DNA of 64,000 nucleotides from Anopheles merus (GCF_017562075.2 NC_054081.1:13766528-13830527); one strand, 5' to 3'. Shown: positions 23,771 through 37,600, counted from the stretch's first letter. Notes: a model not told the origin generated them from the letters alone. Translations and numbers: made by a program.

Positions 23771-25924
23771 CGATACTACTATTGTAAGTGTGACTAAATT
23801 TTTGTTAGTACGGGTTAAGAAAAATCTTAACTTAGTTCGTATATTATTTATTATTTCATTACGACCTTCCTTTGCATTTGATTGTCTTGTACGGCGTAAT
23901 AAGACTACAATTAAACTCTCCTGACTGAAAGACTGAAAGGGCCCATCTACAGACCTGTGTCAAGTATTTATTAAAACCTATTTTAGACCTTTAAGACGTG
24001 AATAGCAAATAAACTGTCAAAATTACAGCATATTGATATGGCTATGTTCTTGAGACGGCAATGAAGCAATCAATCTAAAGCCACAATAATGGTTGAGAAG
24101 CATTTACCAAATGTTTTCATGATATTTTTTCTGGTGAAATCGACCGCGTATGAGCAGACATCCATTCCATAAAAAATTCGCAGTTGAAATACTTCGTAAT
24201 AATTTGAAAAATATCAAAGCGCATCAATAATACCCTTCTTTTAAGTATGAACAATTATTATACGTAAGCGACTTCAGAACATTTTACAAGGTTTTACTTC
24301 TTAAAAGACTGATTAGCATCTTGAAAAGACATGTTAAAACTATGTGGCTCAGTACAGTCATAATCCTCATTAGACATGTTTACGTGTAAAAGGCATTGGA
24401 AATATTTGTTGAGGTACCAACGGCTAGCTCCAGGGCACTACCATTCAAAGCAGGAGAAACTTTTGTACCTGGCCACGAAAATATAAAATGTTACTTACAA
24501 AGATATTTAAAAAAAGGATCTGCTCGATTGGAAAAGAAATGTTAACTAGACGTTTTGAACAATAATTAACATCGTGAAAAAATCAAACAATTTGTTCCAT
24601 TTGATTGAAAGATTTAAATTGATCAATTTTTTCATCGTTTGACACAAAAAGAAGGGTTTTACACCTAGAGTCTGCTGAAACGCTTAAATTTTACTGAAAA
24701 TATTACTTCTATGTTCAAAGATTATGTTTATGAAGCTTAAACATGTTCCTCGTAAAAGAAACAAAACGATGGTCACATAAAAAAAAAATCAAACAGAAAT
24801 AAACGAGCAAATGAAAAGTCAACATCCATTCACTTCCGTGCGGATGAACCCGAGAAAATGGAAAACCTCGGTGAAAGACACACACGCACTACCTTTAGCC
24901 ACACACATACACACACACACGTTTGGATGCGTTTAAACACAAAAAAGCAGTAAACGTGCCCCTTTTCCGGGACGGGGAACGAGCAAAAAGATGATAATAC
25001 ATTGTTTATGGTAAATTTTCTTTCAATAGTCCCATCGATGGACTTTGTTTCTTTTTTTCCTTCTTCTCCCATTCAGACCCTCCTTGTCTGCAACGTAATT
25101 TTCATCCACACCTCCATTCGTGTGACGCTCCGCGTCCGCTCCGGAAGGGCTAAAAGGGCACGCGCCCGGTCGATATACGTGTGTGTGTTGGCATCGTTCG
25201 CCTGTGTACATTGATGTTCCCCTGTCGATATTGGCTGCATAATTCGAGCATAAGGACATTGGCAAACGTGGTTTGTTTTCCCGACCTTCACCATGTGTGT
25301 GGGTGGGTCGGGTGGGTGCGTTGAATGGGCGGTAAAAAAGGTCAGCTCTCGGTGACCGAACGACAGCCCCCATCTGGGCGGCTCGGTGGCTAATTTTTGG
25401 ATTTAAATTCGTGGTCACGTTTCAATTTGCAGTGAATTTTGCGCTCAACGTTCGATTTCGGCCGAAACACGGTACACCTATCAACCACTCGCCGAGCGCT
25501 CGTCCATCCTTTCTCTAGTGGGTTTTGGGGGAAAACCGGGGCTGGGAGTGGTGCTAAGAGGTAGGGATTTTTTCCCCCTTTGCCCCGTTTTCGTGCGTGC
25601 GTCCGAGGTTACGATTTAATACAGTTTAATATTTGATCACGTTTCAGGCTCCGGGGCCAGAGGGGCAGAGACCCGAACAGCATGGGAGAAACAAATCTAC
25701 GGATAAGATGGGCATTTAATGGACATGGTGTGAAATGCGATGTATTTATCACGCTTTGATTGCTGAAAGGTGGAGGAGCGAGAAGGATGAGAACAAGTAC
25801 AATTGGGGTAAAGCACTCAAGATTTTCAGTATTGGGATTCGGACGGAGGAATTCTTCAAATTGAAAAAAAAAAAAAAACAATTAGACTAGATTATGTGTG
25901 CAATTAGACATCAGGTTAACGTAT
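23771..25924. other. Non-coding stretch, no gene recognised
   Basis: 23771-24830 is AT-rich, probably decayed repeat. 24830-25620 is mixed with (CA)n at 24900-24920. The 131-codon minus-strand frame at 25023-25418 has no recognisable domain and overlaps other open frames. Confidence 0.5.
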
Positions 25925-26110
25925 CAAGATTATTAATCAAGATCTGTATTTCCAAAGCGAACCGCCTATTAGATATCCTTTTGCATGTTGGTATATATTT
26001 CAAAGACTCTGTCATCTACAATCCTAAAATCTTTGTATTGTGCTATCGTGCGTCCAATCCTTGAGTTTGCAAGGTTTTTAGTTACGCGTCCATTATTGAA
26101 CATGTTAACT
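25925..26110 (+). pseudogene. Small CR1-clade reverse transcriptase relic
   Basis: The plus strand reads ISKANRLLDILLHVGIYFKD, then after a frameshift LKSLYCAIVRPILEFARFL. This corresponds to the SKANRxLG ... LKxLYCSxVRPILEY block of CR1 ORF2 seen in the intact copy at 15883-18435. Only about 60 codons are recognisable. Sequence downstream to about 26390 may be more of the same copy but is too decayed to assign. Confidence 0.7.
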
Positions 26111-27670
26111 TTCGCGTAAATTGTCGAATCTTTCGGTCAAGACCATTATTTTGTACTAATTTTAGGTTTAACAAAGTTTGGCACAAATCACCAGATATCC
26201 AAAATTATTAATGCCTATTCCTCTACAAATCGTTTCAAACAAATTGGAGATGGAGTTGATGCAGTCAGTCGTTTTTTCGTCAGAGTTGGTCATTGGTTTT
26301 AATTTTAAGAATAATCTGATGATGGTGATGCAGGAACATTACAAACCGTGCTGGGGATTAGAATATTTTTGAATTTGATTGCTGCATGGGACATCTTTTC
26401 TTTATATAAAATATAATGTGTTTTGTTTTGGTTAATTTAAAAAATTGTGTGTACGCCAGAATAAAGTAAAAAAAGGAAAAACTCACAAAAATCTGATTTT
26501 GTTCAATAAACTAAGCTATTTGAGGGGATCGAAGTCCTTCAGTTATGAAATTTGGTGGAGGGGGAGGTTCTTCCAACGATAAAGTTTGTTACACTAAGGT
26601 AGGAGGGGGCTTAAAATTGGCAATATTTGCGTTACGTAATTTATGGATGACGCCAAAGAACTTAATTTTGCTGTACATGGGTCAAAGTATATACAATATG
26701 TGTTACTTTTGTGTTACTTTTGTGTTAATGGCATGTTACTTTTGTGAAGTTACTTTTGTGAAGTTAATGGCATGAATCTAGACGCATCTCTAGCAATTTT
26801 TACGCAAAATTGTTATATTTTTATTGCACTTTCCTCTGCTTACAGTGATTAGGATGCAGCAAAAGAAATATCAAAAATAATAAAATGAGAAAAGAAGAAT
26901 AAATCAAAAAATTAAAGCGAACACTGGCACACTTATCTGGACAATCCTTAAAATGTGTCACCATGTATGAACGCGTTGAATACGAGAATACGAAAACCCC
27001 ACACATAACCACAGTCGAATGAATATTTGACAACCCACAACAACATCATCTCCCCCCCCCCCCCTCTTCCCACCACCATTAAGGTCGACGCATTTTCGGC
27101 CAAAGCAGAAGAAAGGGAGGAAAAAACCAAACCCGGCGTAAATTATTTTTATCAAATCAAATCTACATCCTTTTAATGCGTCCTGCTGGCCTAGCTGGCA
27201 AAGTGGTCGTACGGTCATTCTCTCCCTCTGTGTGTGTGTGAGTACGTACGTACGCAGGACCAAAAGTCAAACCGGTCCAGCCTGTGCGGCAGAGTGTGGA
27301 TGGGGAGAAGCCAATGGAAAGCTTCGAATGGCAAATGGGAGCAAAAATTGGGCACGTAAACTGAAACCAGGAAACGAATCCCGATCCGCCGAATCCCAGG
27401 AGCGCGGGGAGGACGAGGGGCAAGGGAAGGAAATGGAATGGTCGGAGCGTTTTGGAAGTGAAAGCGACAACGGTGAAAGCGTAAGGGGTTTGCTGCTGAA
27501 AACTTTATTTGTCTTTTCCTATTATTTAATGACCCGTACAAATGAAGCATTTTCGACGTCCAGTCCCGCTGGTGCGGCCCCCGGGGCCGTTTTTCCGGCA
27601 GCCGGACTCAAGACAATGTGCTCCTGAGTGTGTGTATGTGTACCGAGGCTAAAAAGGGACACACTAACTC
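26111..27670. other. Non-coding stretch, no gene recognised
   Basis: AT-rich to about 26960, with a run of 14 C at 27051-27064, then mixed composition. Open frames between 27160 and 27630 overlap on both strands without domains. Confidence 0.5.
26697..26775 (+). repeat. Imperfect minisatellite of GTTACTTTTGTG units
   Basis: Four copies of GTTACTTTTGTG occur within about 80 bases, with the longer pattern GTTAATGGCATG seen twice. It looks like a decayed tandem duplication. Confidence 0.75.
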
Positions 27671-27672
27671 TT

Positions 27673-27727
<55 letters not shown>

Positions 27728-27728
27728 C
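27671..27728. repeat. (CT)n microsatellite
   Basis: About 55 bases of CT units with three interruptions. It produces the ER-rich open frames on the opposite strand, which are artefacts. Confidence 0.95.
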
Positions 27729-29537
27729 TGTTTCTCTCCCACTTTGTGCACGGGTGTAACCATAAATGCTTGGCTTCATTTTTAATTAATTTGAACGTTA
27801 ATCGTAGATGACAGGCCGTCGAGCTGGAGAGGCACTGAAAGGGTGTGCGCCCGCGCTTGTGTGTACGTGTGTGTGTGTGGGTGAGTGAATATGGTGTGCG
27901 GTCAAGGAGCAACCGGACCATTGGAAAGGTCGTCGTCGGTGTCGTCCGGTTTCCTCACTTACTTGCACCAGCAGCGAGGGAAACGACCGTAAGGATAATT
28001 TACCCAGCCCGTGCGTGCCGGGGAGCGAGGGAAAATGTCGGTTCGGACTCGTCCACATGCTCGGCACGATAACCCCTCGGAGGGGAAAATGGGTGGCCAC
28101 CACCCCTCCCCGGTTACGATGATGATGAGAAGGTTGATTTTATTTTTGAAACTGGATCAAGTGTAAATTAATGGCTCGAGTGCGCACCGCATTCACCGAA
28201 GTCGCAACGCCCAGCAAGGGTTTGGCCGGTGCCTTAAGATTGAGAAAGGATTAACCTTTCGGGATCGCAGGACCAGATCGGTTCAATTGAGTGTGGGGCA
28301 GTGCGACTGTGGGAAATGGACGACAAGAGGCAAACCAACAACAAAAAAAAAACACGCAGCTACAACAAAACCTTCAAGACGTTTGCCCATTTGCCGCACA
28401 GACGCGACCCGCCCGGGAAAAGGTTAATGTACTATTAAATTGGGTGGCTTAGTTGCGCCCAATATGCTGCGACCGTAGCCGTCGGTCGGTGAAGTAAATC
28501 GTTTCGGTTTTGGCGGGGCCATCCCTTCTCAGGAAGAAACCTGATTGTGTGTGTGTGTGTGTGTGTTTGGTGAGGTGAATTGAAATTAATTAGTTTCGAA
28601 TTTTCGGGACCTCCGTCGTCGATTACGATCTATCTCGGTGGAATTAATCCGGGAGCCCGTGAGCCGGGGGACCGGCAGTGCGGGAGCTGGCGGGAAAGGG
28701 GGTGGACATTGAGGATGCCGTCTTCTCAAAGCTTAACGGATCGGGCAAGGGGAAAATTTACAGACCCGTTGTGAGCCGTTCTGGCACTTCTGAAGATTGG
28801 TTCACTTTTGTGCTGGAAACAGTAGAAATCAATTCTCTCTCCACCTCCACACCGTCCCGCAGCTAATTGCACGTATCGTTAGCTCGCCCAACAAATGTAT
28901 TCCATTTCTACTCCAGTAACAAGTCTTACAGTAACAAGAAGAAGAAGAAGAATCAGAATGTTAATTGTTAAAGAAACTTGGCAAGCACTTGTGACAAAGT
29001 GGCGAAGTGTGATTTCGTTTTGTTAAATTGTTGTATCAAAAATTAGCCTTTTGCTCCCAATTTTCAGGACCCGTGCTAGCTATAGATACCCACTGCAAGT
29101 ATGCAATAAATAAATAAATTATAATATCTCATCACCCGCTAAAACCCGCACCCGTCATTGCAGCGTTAGGCGGTAGGCTGCAATTAAACTTGCGTGCGAC
29201 GTGCGGCTACTCCGGGCTATTTTTTTTATTTAGTAAAAGGCATTCTAAAATGTGTCTGTTTTTTCCACAGTGCAGTTTAATTAGGGAGGACAGGGATAGA
29301 GGAGGTTTGTTTTGGCTCGTAGCGGGGCAAGTGGATGAGGGGCCTATAAACGTGCAAATAAAGTCGTGCTGGAGCTCGATATGCGCCCAACAGACAAATT
29401 GGTCGCGTTAAGTTGGTTTGTTGAGGTGGTTTAGTAATGCATGTTGCATAGTTTTAGAGATTCACAGGGTCTTGCGTCTTACGAGGATGGTTTTTAACAG
29501 CTTATTGGATGTTATTTAAGTGATTAAGTTGAATCAT
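27729..29537. other. Non-coding stretch, no gene recognised
   Basis: It contains TG runs at 27862-27879 and 28546-28566 and an AAG run at 28937-28951. The frame at 28678-28866 (VRELAGKGVDIEDAVFSKLN onward) reads smoothly but has only a GTG start, no domain and no splice context, so I leave it uncalled. Confidence 0.5.
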
Positions 29538-29853
29538 GGTTTGCCAAGTCACTTTCGAATGGAAATATTATTTTTCGTGCAAGCATTTACAGGGTTTTCC
29601 GAGTCAATTTCCAATGTTTACAAAATTTTTCATTGTCTCCAAGATGTTTTTCAATCGGTGTTAAATGTTATATCACAACATGTTGTGAAACTAGCATCAC
29701 AATAATTGTTCAGCTCTTCCACATGATTGAGCTTGACAGTTCTTTGTTATAGTTTGAAAAGCATGTGTAAGATCTGACATTTTATTATGATGCAAATACA
29801 CCACCAGCTGTTAATGATGATGAGCATATTCGAAAGTGACTTGGAAAACCCTG
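29538..29853. mobile_element. TIR element remnant (GGTTTTCCAAGTCACTTTCG ends)
   Basis: GGTTTGCCAAGTCACTTTCG at 29538-29557 is the near-perfect reverse complement of CGAAAGTGACTTGGAAAACC at 29831-29850. The right end continues to CCCTG, matching the CAGGGTTTTCC ends of the overlapping element at 29590-30263. No transposase frame lies between. This is probably a MITE of the same family, nested or rearranged with its neighbour. Confidence 0.55.
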
Positions 29854-30263
29854 TTTTTAATTTTCAATATTTTACTAATAAAATTTCTAATATAATGAAA
29901 TTTTAGTTTCTACACATGATTTTCAACACATCACAAAGAACTGCCAAACTCAATCCAGATACAGTTACGTGTCGAAAATCATGGTGATGAAATTACAAAT
30001 TATGATGATGGAAATGAAATACCCAGGAAATGGAAACCCCTGTGTAAATATGATTTGAAACCTTGGAACGGGTTCACGAGTAATGAGATCTGAATTCTAA
30101 CCCCAGTGAAAAATCGATGGTAATAGACCGTTGAAGTGTTGAAAATCATACTGAAGAATTGAATTTTTATGCCTTCTAAATGAAACATCAAAGTGATGTG
30201 GAATAACATTTTACACTCGGTGAAAAACAATGTTTACACATGAAAGAGGCTTGGAAAACCCTG
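29590..30263. mobile_element. MITE-like element, CAGGGTTTTCC inverted ends, TA flanks
   Basis: The left end CAGGGTTTTCCGAGTC and right end (reverse complement) CAGGGTTTTCCAAGCC are both flanked outside by TA (29588-29589 and 30264-30265), the duplication expected for Tc1/mariner-class insertion. Length is about 674 bp with no coding capacity. A third end-like segment, AGGAAATGGAAACCCCTGTG near 30024-30043, suggests internal repeats or a further nested copy. Confidence 0.5.
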
Positions 30264-30265
30264 TA

Positions 30266-31896
30266 ATGAATCATGCACAAGAGTGTTGCCTTCTAAACAC
30301 ACCAAAATGATGTATGCAAATTCATCTAAAATACTGCACCTTAAAAAAAGTTACAAAATCAATTTAACATTTCACGTACAATTTTATCTTTCTCGGATGT
30401 AGAGTAAACTTTTCTTCTACTTCTTTCACAATTTTTTTTATTAAAGTTTGCATAAGTTAAGGTGTTTAAGTTTTTCCGCTGGTAACTTCAACGAGATACC
30501 AAAGTAAATAAAAAAGATCTGAAATATTTGTTAATTATTTTACTTTTCATGATTATCTAAAGTAAAGCATAGCGAAAGCCAAGCGAAAGTAAAGCATAGC
30601 TTAGCCACTTGAAATGCAACATGCCGTGTAATATAGTCCTCAAATTCAGCTTAATAGTAACATTTTAGGGAATCCTTAACAAGGCTCAATTTCCTGGGTT
30701 AGAAAAACGAAAGAAAGAAAAAAGGATTTCACCAGGACGCTTCATCCAAAGTGGGACGACAATTTTAAGATCCTTTAGCTAGCCGTTGTAATGACTTTAT
30801 TGCTCTCGGTTGGCAATTGGCTGGTCGCTGGTCGCTTCTGCCTGCGGGTCGCGCAAAATAATTGCTCCCGTGAGGTTCGCACGAAGCGAACGAAGGGACG
30901 TCAAATCACGCCCCGGATGAATGGCTGATGGCACGAAGTGAAGAGATTTGGCTAGCCGGCAATGGAGAGGTAGTAAAAAAGTAAGAAGGACAAGACGAGC
31001 AAAAAAAGGTAACAAAATTAAAACAATCTCACCCCAAAAGCGATAATTGTTCGGGCCGCGTGATGGGGGATCGTTTTGATTATCATTTTTCATATACACT
31101 TTTTTTTGTGTGCTCTGTGTGCGCCCCGGGGACGGTGGCTTATTGTCAAAGTTGACTTTGGGAGGAAAATGGAGAGGAGTGAAGGGGTGGGGGGGTCGAG
31201 GAATAAATAAATTTTTCCACCGTTAACTGTGCCTCGGCTGTTAACAAATTTTTATGACGTGATGATAGAGGGCGACAATGTAAAGCACGGCTTAAAAAAG
31301 ATGATTCACGCAGGGAAGACAAATGTGCGTAGAACAAAAAAAAAACGTACCAAAAAAAGGAAACGATTGTGGATTTGATTGTTTGTTAATTTCTTTCCCT
31401 TTTCCTAATCCTTTCCGCGCGGGCCGCTGGCGACAAACGAGCTAGCTAATTTGGGCTGCTTTTCATTTTCTCTCCAATTTTCGGGACACATTCCAGCACT
31501 TGCATGAAAGATGGGCTCGGGTTTTTATTTCAACCCACTTTGAGACGACATTGGAACTGCCTTCCTCCAAGTAATTTTCCAAAAGCAAATAAAAAAATAA
31601 ACAGGATTTCCGAAAGACAATTCCAAAAGGGGTTCGTGGCAGTTCCGGGCGGGCTTCTTTCTAATCAGTGACGCCAACGGACATCGAAGGACATCGAGGA
31701 TATACTGTTTCAGCTCGAGCTCGCCGTCCCACTGTCCCTTCACCGTCATCCCTGCTGGCTCTAATCAAGGAAATCCGAATACGAGAAGATGTGAATTATT
31801 ATTGATTTATGGCTTCCCGGGCGCGCACGATTGAGTGTCCAGTAAATTAATTAATTAAACAAAGTTAGACACATCCGGGAAGCCAAAGCACAGGCT

Positions 31897-31946
<50 letters not shown>

Positions 31947-34575
31947 ACCCTCGTGTGTTCCTGTGCTTTGCTTGTATGCCTACGGCGCCCCTCTAGCCCT
32001 CTGTCACCGGAGCGGAGCGTGCGAAACAAATCAATGGCTGGAGCGATATTTTTAGTCCTTTCGCGGTGCCACCAACAGCAACCGGGAGAGCCCATAAACT
32101 AGCGATCGAAACCCGTAAACCGGGAACGCATCAAGCACAACAACAACAACAACAACAGCCACAACAGAAATAAAGGCTCATCACAACCGCGCCACTCGTC
32201 ATCTCGATTAAATTTAACGGGGAAACATAATTTTGTCCGTCGCGCCCCAAAAACCAGAATGGAGCTTTTTGCAAGGATGTTAATTAATCGGCAAGAAGCA
32301 AGCGGTTCTCCTTCGGCTTGCCAAAATAGGGACGCCTAATGAAGTGTCCGCGATAAAGTGGCCTCCCCCGGTGTAATATGCGTTTATAGTGGGTCATTCA
32401 ACGTTTTAATGTACGCACGACGCATTATAACAGAACCACGCGTGTAATAATGGACCAGGTTTATGAGGTGCTGTTTACACCGTTCACTTCCTCTTCATAT
32501 CTTACCCATGTGAGTGTATGTGTGTTTTACCCCTACTAAAAACTGGGGTTCCAAAAAAGCTTCTCCTAAACTCTGTCCTTAATAATGCAACTCTATCGGG
32601 CAAGGTGTATAAATTAAGGCGCCTTATCGTTGATGGGCCTATCATCGACTTTAATGGGACGGTGAGCCATCCAGCCCGTGTACATCCTGATAATGATTTT
32701 TCAATCTTTGCACAAGCTTTAACGATTTTCGTTACATTAGACTGGGAACAAAAAATCTAGATCCATCCCCATTCCTCTATTTTCTTCTTCAGACGGTTAC
32801 AGAATCGGTATCAAATAACTCAACATTTTCCCTATCCAAACAAACCAACAACAAAAAAAAAAATTTGAAGAGACAGGGATAAGTGTAAGCGTACATCGTT
32901 CGACGGCGGACGCGTTGCTTCTTCTGTGCGAGCTGCTGGCAAAGAAAATAACTTTTTACCGCGATGAAGATAAGAAATGCTCTTTAATCACTTTCGCTCG
33001 GTTGCGTCGTGTTTATCTCTTCCTCACCGTTCCCATTTCGGTGCCAGTTGGTGAGTAGGGAGCGGGGGCGAACCAAGTTACAAAACAACAACAACAACTG
33101 CCAACATCCGAGAAACTCCATTCGAATGTATCCTTCCGGTACGCGTCAAGGGAGCAAAAGCAAACCGGTAACTGCACGCGACAAATAAGGCACACGAAAC
33201 TCGATGTTTGGGGACAGTTTGGGGGAGGGGGAGGGAGAGAGGTTGAGCAGTAGCAGTACGCTCACTTAAACTCGTACAGCATTCTGCAACACTCCACTCC
33301 GGATACGGTAAATTTAGAAGCGAAGTGTTCGGTTTCGCATTGCATCGTTTCGTGTTGGGGAAAAGGAAGAGAGTATCGAAGCGAATGAACATGAGCTAGA
33401 GCCTTTAGATCTGAGAAACGAGCTTTTAAAATAAACAATACTCTTGATAGGTGAGTTTTGCTCGACACATTGCATACTTGCAGGAGTAGGACTACAAAAC
33501 ACCGTCGTTTTGTTACACATCTTTTTTGTGAATCTTTTATACAGAGCAGCAATATTGCTTACAAATGTATTTGGTTTTACGGATTGTATTACTGATTATT
33601 TATATCGGTAATTGCAAATAATACATTGGTATTTATTTCAAATTGTTGTTACGGTTCTAGTTGCAGAAAGGTATTGATTAAAAATATTGATTTGCACATG
33701 TATGTTTAAAACTAGTACATTAAAAAAAGTACTAAAATATTTCATGATCAATTAATGTCATATATGTCATGGGATTGTTTTAGCTTCTATCAATATTTAT
33801 GAGCTGGTATTGATCGCGTAAAACATTTACGAACGTTAGAGACTCCGTACCAATTTCCATACCTGCCTACCTGTAGTATTGCCAGTCACCTTGGTGCTGC
33901 CTCATGGAAAGCTTGAAATCATTTGTAACATCTTATCAAAAGTAGCACGTGTTTGTGCTGACACCTAATATCAGCTGATCTCTATACGTTTTGCAGAAGT
34001 TTAATGTTGTAAGCTGCAACCATGCCTAAAGAGGGGTTCAACCTGATATCTGATACCAAAACAATAAACAGAAAAATGTCACAGATTTTTTTTTTCGGTT
34101 GGTTCAGGGATGTTGTTAATTTTTCAAAGTCTCTTTCTTGCAGAAATTTCTCGTTTGAACACGCTGATTGATTGGTTTAAAATAATTTAAAAAATAACTG
34201 ATTCAAAACCATTTACAGTATGTGTCAGTTCATACCGGATATTAATGATTTTGTATGAGATTCAGGATAAAATGCCAACAATTGCTTAACAATAATATTT
34301 TCCCTGGAAAGGGAAGGGAATATCTGTTTATTGGAAAGGTTTTATTATTAGTTAAAAAGAATTTTCATTATTTTGAGTTTAATTTAATATCATAATATCC
34401 GAAAATGGACGTTCGTTTGGAGCAAAATACACAGTTTTAGTTTTCTTCTATAACTAGAACTGGATGATCAGATAGTTAGTATATAAATCTGTGAAGTTGA
34501 AAATCTCTTCATATTTCAGGTATCCGAAACTGACCACCATGAACTGTGGAAGCAGCAATGCGAAATAGATTTTAG
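30266..34575. other. Non-coding stretch, no gene recognised
   Basis: 30266-30780 is AT-rich with a local duplication of AGTAAAGCATAGC near 30561-30600. 30780-33400 is mixed with a (CAA)n run at 32138-32157 and TAATTAATTAA at 31847-31857. 33540-34575 is AT-rich and repeat-like. Open frames are short with no domains. Confidence 0.5.
31899..31942. repeat. (TG)n microsatellite
   Basis: An uninterrupted GT run of about 22 units. Confidence 0.95.
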
Positions 34576-34625
34576 CTCAATCGGTCGCGGGTCACATTGA
34601 AGGGCCTCACGGGCAACCTATTTGA
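34576..34625. repeat. Possible hAT-type MITE scrap
   Basis: GGTCGCGGGTCACATTGAAG followed by GGCCTCACGGGC resembles the GCCGCGGGCCACATCGATTG block inside the hAT-type element at 59812-60091. Only about 50 bases match and no ends were found. Confidence 0.25.
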
Positions 34626-37600
34626 CATATCTATTCTATTACATCTGTAGGAATACAAACTAGAACCGCAAATAACAAAATAAATCTATATATGGGCTTT
34701 TTGCAACAACATTTGCATATTGCCAGTCGAGATGTAAGTCTAAAGATTGAAACTATCAGAAATTCCTTGAAAATATATTATATCGAATTGACACTTATTT
34801 ATCGAAAAAAACACTTATTTATGTTTTGTACCACATACTGCTTACTTTTCTAGCAATCAATTGAATCGTAACGCTTAAAGTTATACAGTGGATACCAGAG
34901 TTTCGCTCCAGTGTTGCCATCACCTGAGAGTCTTGCAGGGCGTGAGGGTATGCAGTGCCGCCCGGCTGGCGACGGTGCGTTGTTGAAAATCGAGACCTAA
35001 CTGGGTCGGTGTGTCGAGAGGCGTTGTAAAAAAATGGTGGGTGAAGAATAATGGAGCCAGCGAGCAAGAAAAGCGATACCGGAGCAGCAGAACCATCAGC
35101 TGAGAATGCTGAGAGGGGAGAAAAAAAGAGAACCAAGCAGCGACGTGAATGAAGCTTTGCTTAATCAGCGCCCAATGCCGAACGGGAATCGGGCAGGGTG
35201 GGAACGGTGCTGCAGGACAACGACACCGGCCGAACCCGAGACGAGATGAAAAGCTAAAAAGAAGGTAACAACACACATACACACACACACACATCGAGCG
35301 AGTGGGGGAGAAGACAGCACGCTTTGCGAAAAGGAAAGCGGTCGGCTGTCGGTTGATTGATTGCCGGGAATTAAAACCTTTAAGTCCTCCCGGGCGCTTC
35401 GCCGGTGTTTTGTACAAGAGCGGCCGGCACCCACCGTGTACCCCTTTTGCGGATGCAGTAAAGCTGTGTGGCTGAGGAGGGGCCGGTACAGGGACGGAAA
35501 CTCCTACCTTTTAGGTTTTCCTTCCTTCGGCTTTTTTGTTACGTTTTGCAGGAAACGCAAAAAAAACAACAACAACAGCATCGAACTAGACAAGAAGGTC
35601 CTTTTCCACGCTTCTGGCGTCCACGGGTCGGGTGACGCAGCAGGAGTGAAACAGCGCCCGGAGGTAAGCAGATTTCGAATCAATCTAGCTCTATTAGCAT
35701 TAGAGAACCGTTGGGTTTTTGGAGCGCTTTTCCGGCGTTGGCCCGAAGTGGCTCGTGTCCCATCCGAGCGAGAGGGGGAGAATGATTAATGATCGGTGGT
35801 TTTTCGCTTTCCACACGGCACGCGTTCACCGACCAGGCATCCATCTTAGGTAGGTTAGCCGTGCCTCCTTCTCGCGCCACCCTTCCGCGAGTCCTTGTCA
35901 CATCGATCGCGTACGGCAGATTTAGCAGGTCTGCGCCGGCAAGAGTGCACGTCACATCAAGATAGAGCTCAGCGCGTATCTCGAAAAAGGAACAGAGCAA
36001 GTAGGAGACTCGAAGGAGCTGTGAACACTCTCTCTCTCTCTGCACAAGCCTGCCCAAGTCATTTTCAAATCCCAGTGTTTTTTACGCTAAACAGTGTACG
36101 TGTGGGTGTGTTTTGCTACTGCCGAAGCAAAACCGGAAGGAGAATTTGTAGACAAAGATGCTCCCGATCGTTAGTTACCGGCGGTGCGAACAACTCCCGG
36201 GCAGGCCAATTCCACCTTCGAGCGGATGCAACAGGACCTGTGCGGGAAGTGATCGCACACTGCGCGAATGATTAATTGTTTTGCAATCCCGCGTGCTGCT
36301 GTGCCGTTCCATACCCCCGTGCCAGGGCGTAACCTGTGCCTGGGACGACACGTTGACTTAAGCGTGACGTGCCAGACAAACCGTCCCTTCCCGCCAGCAC
36401 ACAGTCGGAAGTGCGAGTGTGCTTGAAGTTCGAGCTGGGGAACAGGAGGGGGATGGAGTGGAAAACAATATCCCAGAATGTCCCTGAAAGTTGAAATGAA
36501 GTATCTCGTACTCCGGACACAGGCGGCGAAAGTGGGAGAGGGAGTACGGCAAACCCGGCCAACGGCACATTCGTTGCCCAATTCGAACAGCAGGCAGGCC
36601 GTTGAAATCGTTAATTTTCATTAGGGCAAAAGGCGACGAAACTGGCAGCCCTTTTACACAAAACTGACTGCAGCTAACCTTTTCCTGGAAAGAAATCGAT
36701 TTCCCCTGCAACACGGCACACTTCCAAGTGGATGTTCTTTTCGCCGTGCCATCTTACCCCCGCTCCCGGCGAGCAAAACTTTCTGAGGTGTACATTCACG
36801 CGCAGAGTTCTCCAAGATGCGGTGGTTTCGTCGGTATCATTCACAAAGATATGCCCGTATGTGTGTTTGTGTGACCTTTTCAAGTCACCAAGGTGGTGAG
36901 GGCCCAAAGAAACCTGGAAAGGCTGCAGATTTTTAGAGCCCCAACTCAGTCGAGTTCATTTCCAGCATCGGGTATCCAGCCGCATCGGGAGCGAGCGGGA
37001 AGACTTCCGGGAAATTCGGGCAGCTCTTGTGGCAAACGTTGTAAATTTTAATTCCTTCTCATTCGGGAAAGTTTTCGGATTTTCGGAGGCTGCTAACCGA
37101 GCGTGAAACAACGGCCAGCGCAGAAGCCGAGATCCACTCGGTCGGTTTGCATGGGTGGAGGTTGGAGGACCCTTGTGCCAGGCCGCTTTTGGGAGGGGCG
37201 GCAGCGGCGACATTGATTTTGAACTCGAACCTGCTGCATGGCACGGGCTGACGTCTGGACCCGGCAGGAAGCTCGCAGCACTTTATCCGCCAAAGAAAGC
37301 GCAAAAAGGTACGGCAAGAAGTTTGGCTCTGCCGCGAGATCGACGAACATCGGTAGAGTTGCCTTGGGATGGGCACATTGTTCGTTTACAACGATTCCGA
37401 TTTGGGGCACACGCGTGGACATCTTGCAACGGCCTGGCATCTCCCTGCAGGGCACTACCGAGGTACGATTTGCTTGAAATGTCCCACAGCGTCCCGAGCC
37501 TCAGCGTACCATAGGGGTTCCTCACTGTGGGCATTCCCCGGAGCTCTACGAGTTGACGAATGTAAACTCTTCATTTCTTCCCCTGCCCAAAAACACAGAT

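Noticed and set aside
28678..28866. Smooth-looking 62-codon frame VRELAGKGVDIEDAVF...
   Set aside because: Only a GTG start, no flanking splice sites, no domain; too short to support alone.
35361..35789. 142-codon plus-strand frame ending beyond a GGAG|GTAAGC donor-like site
   Set aside because: No domain, the frame runs through the donor without change in character, and no downstream exon could be paired with it.
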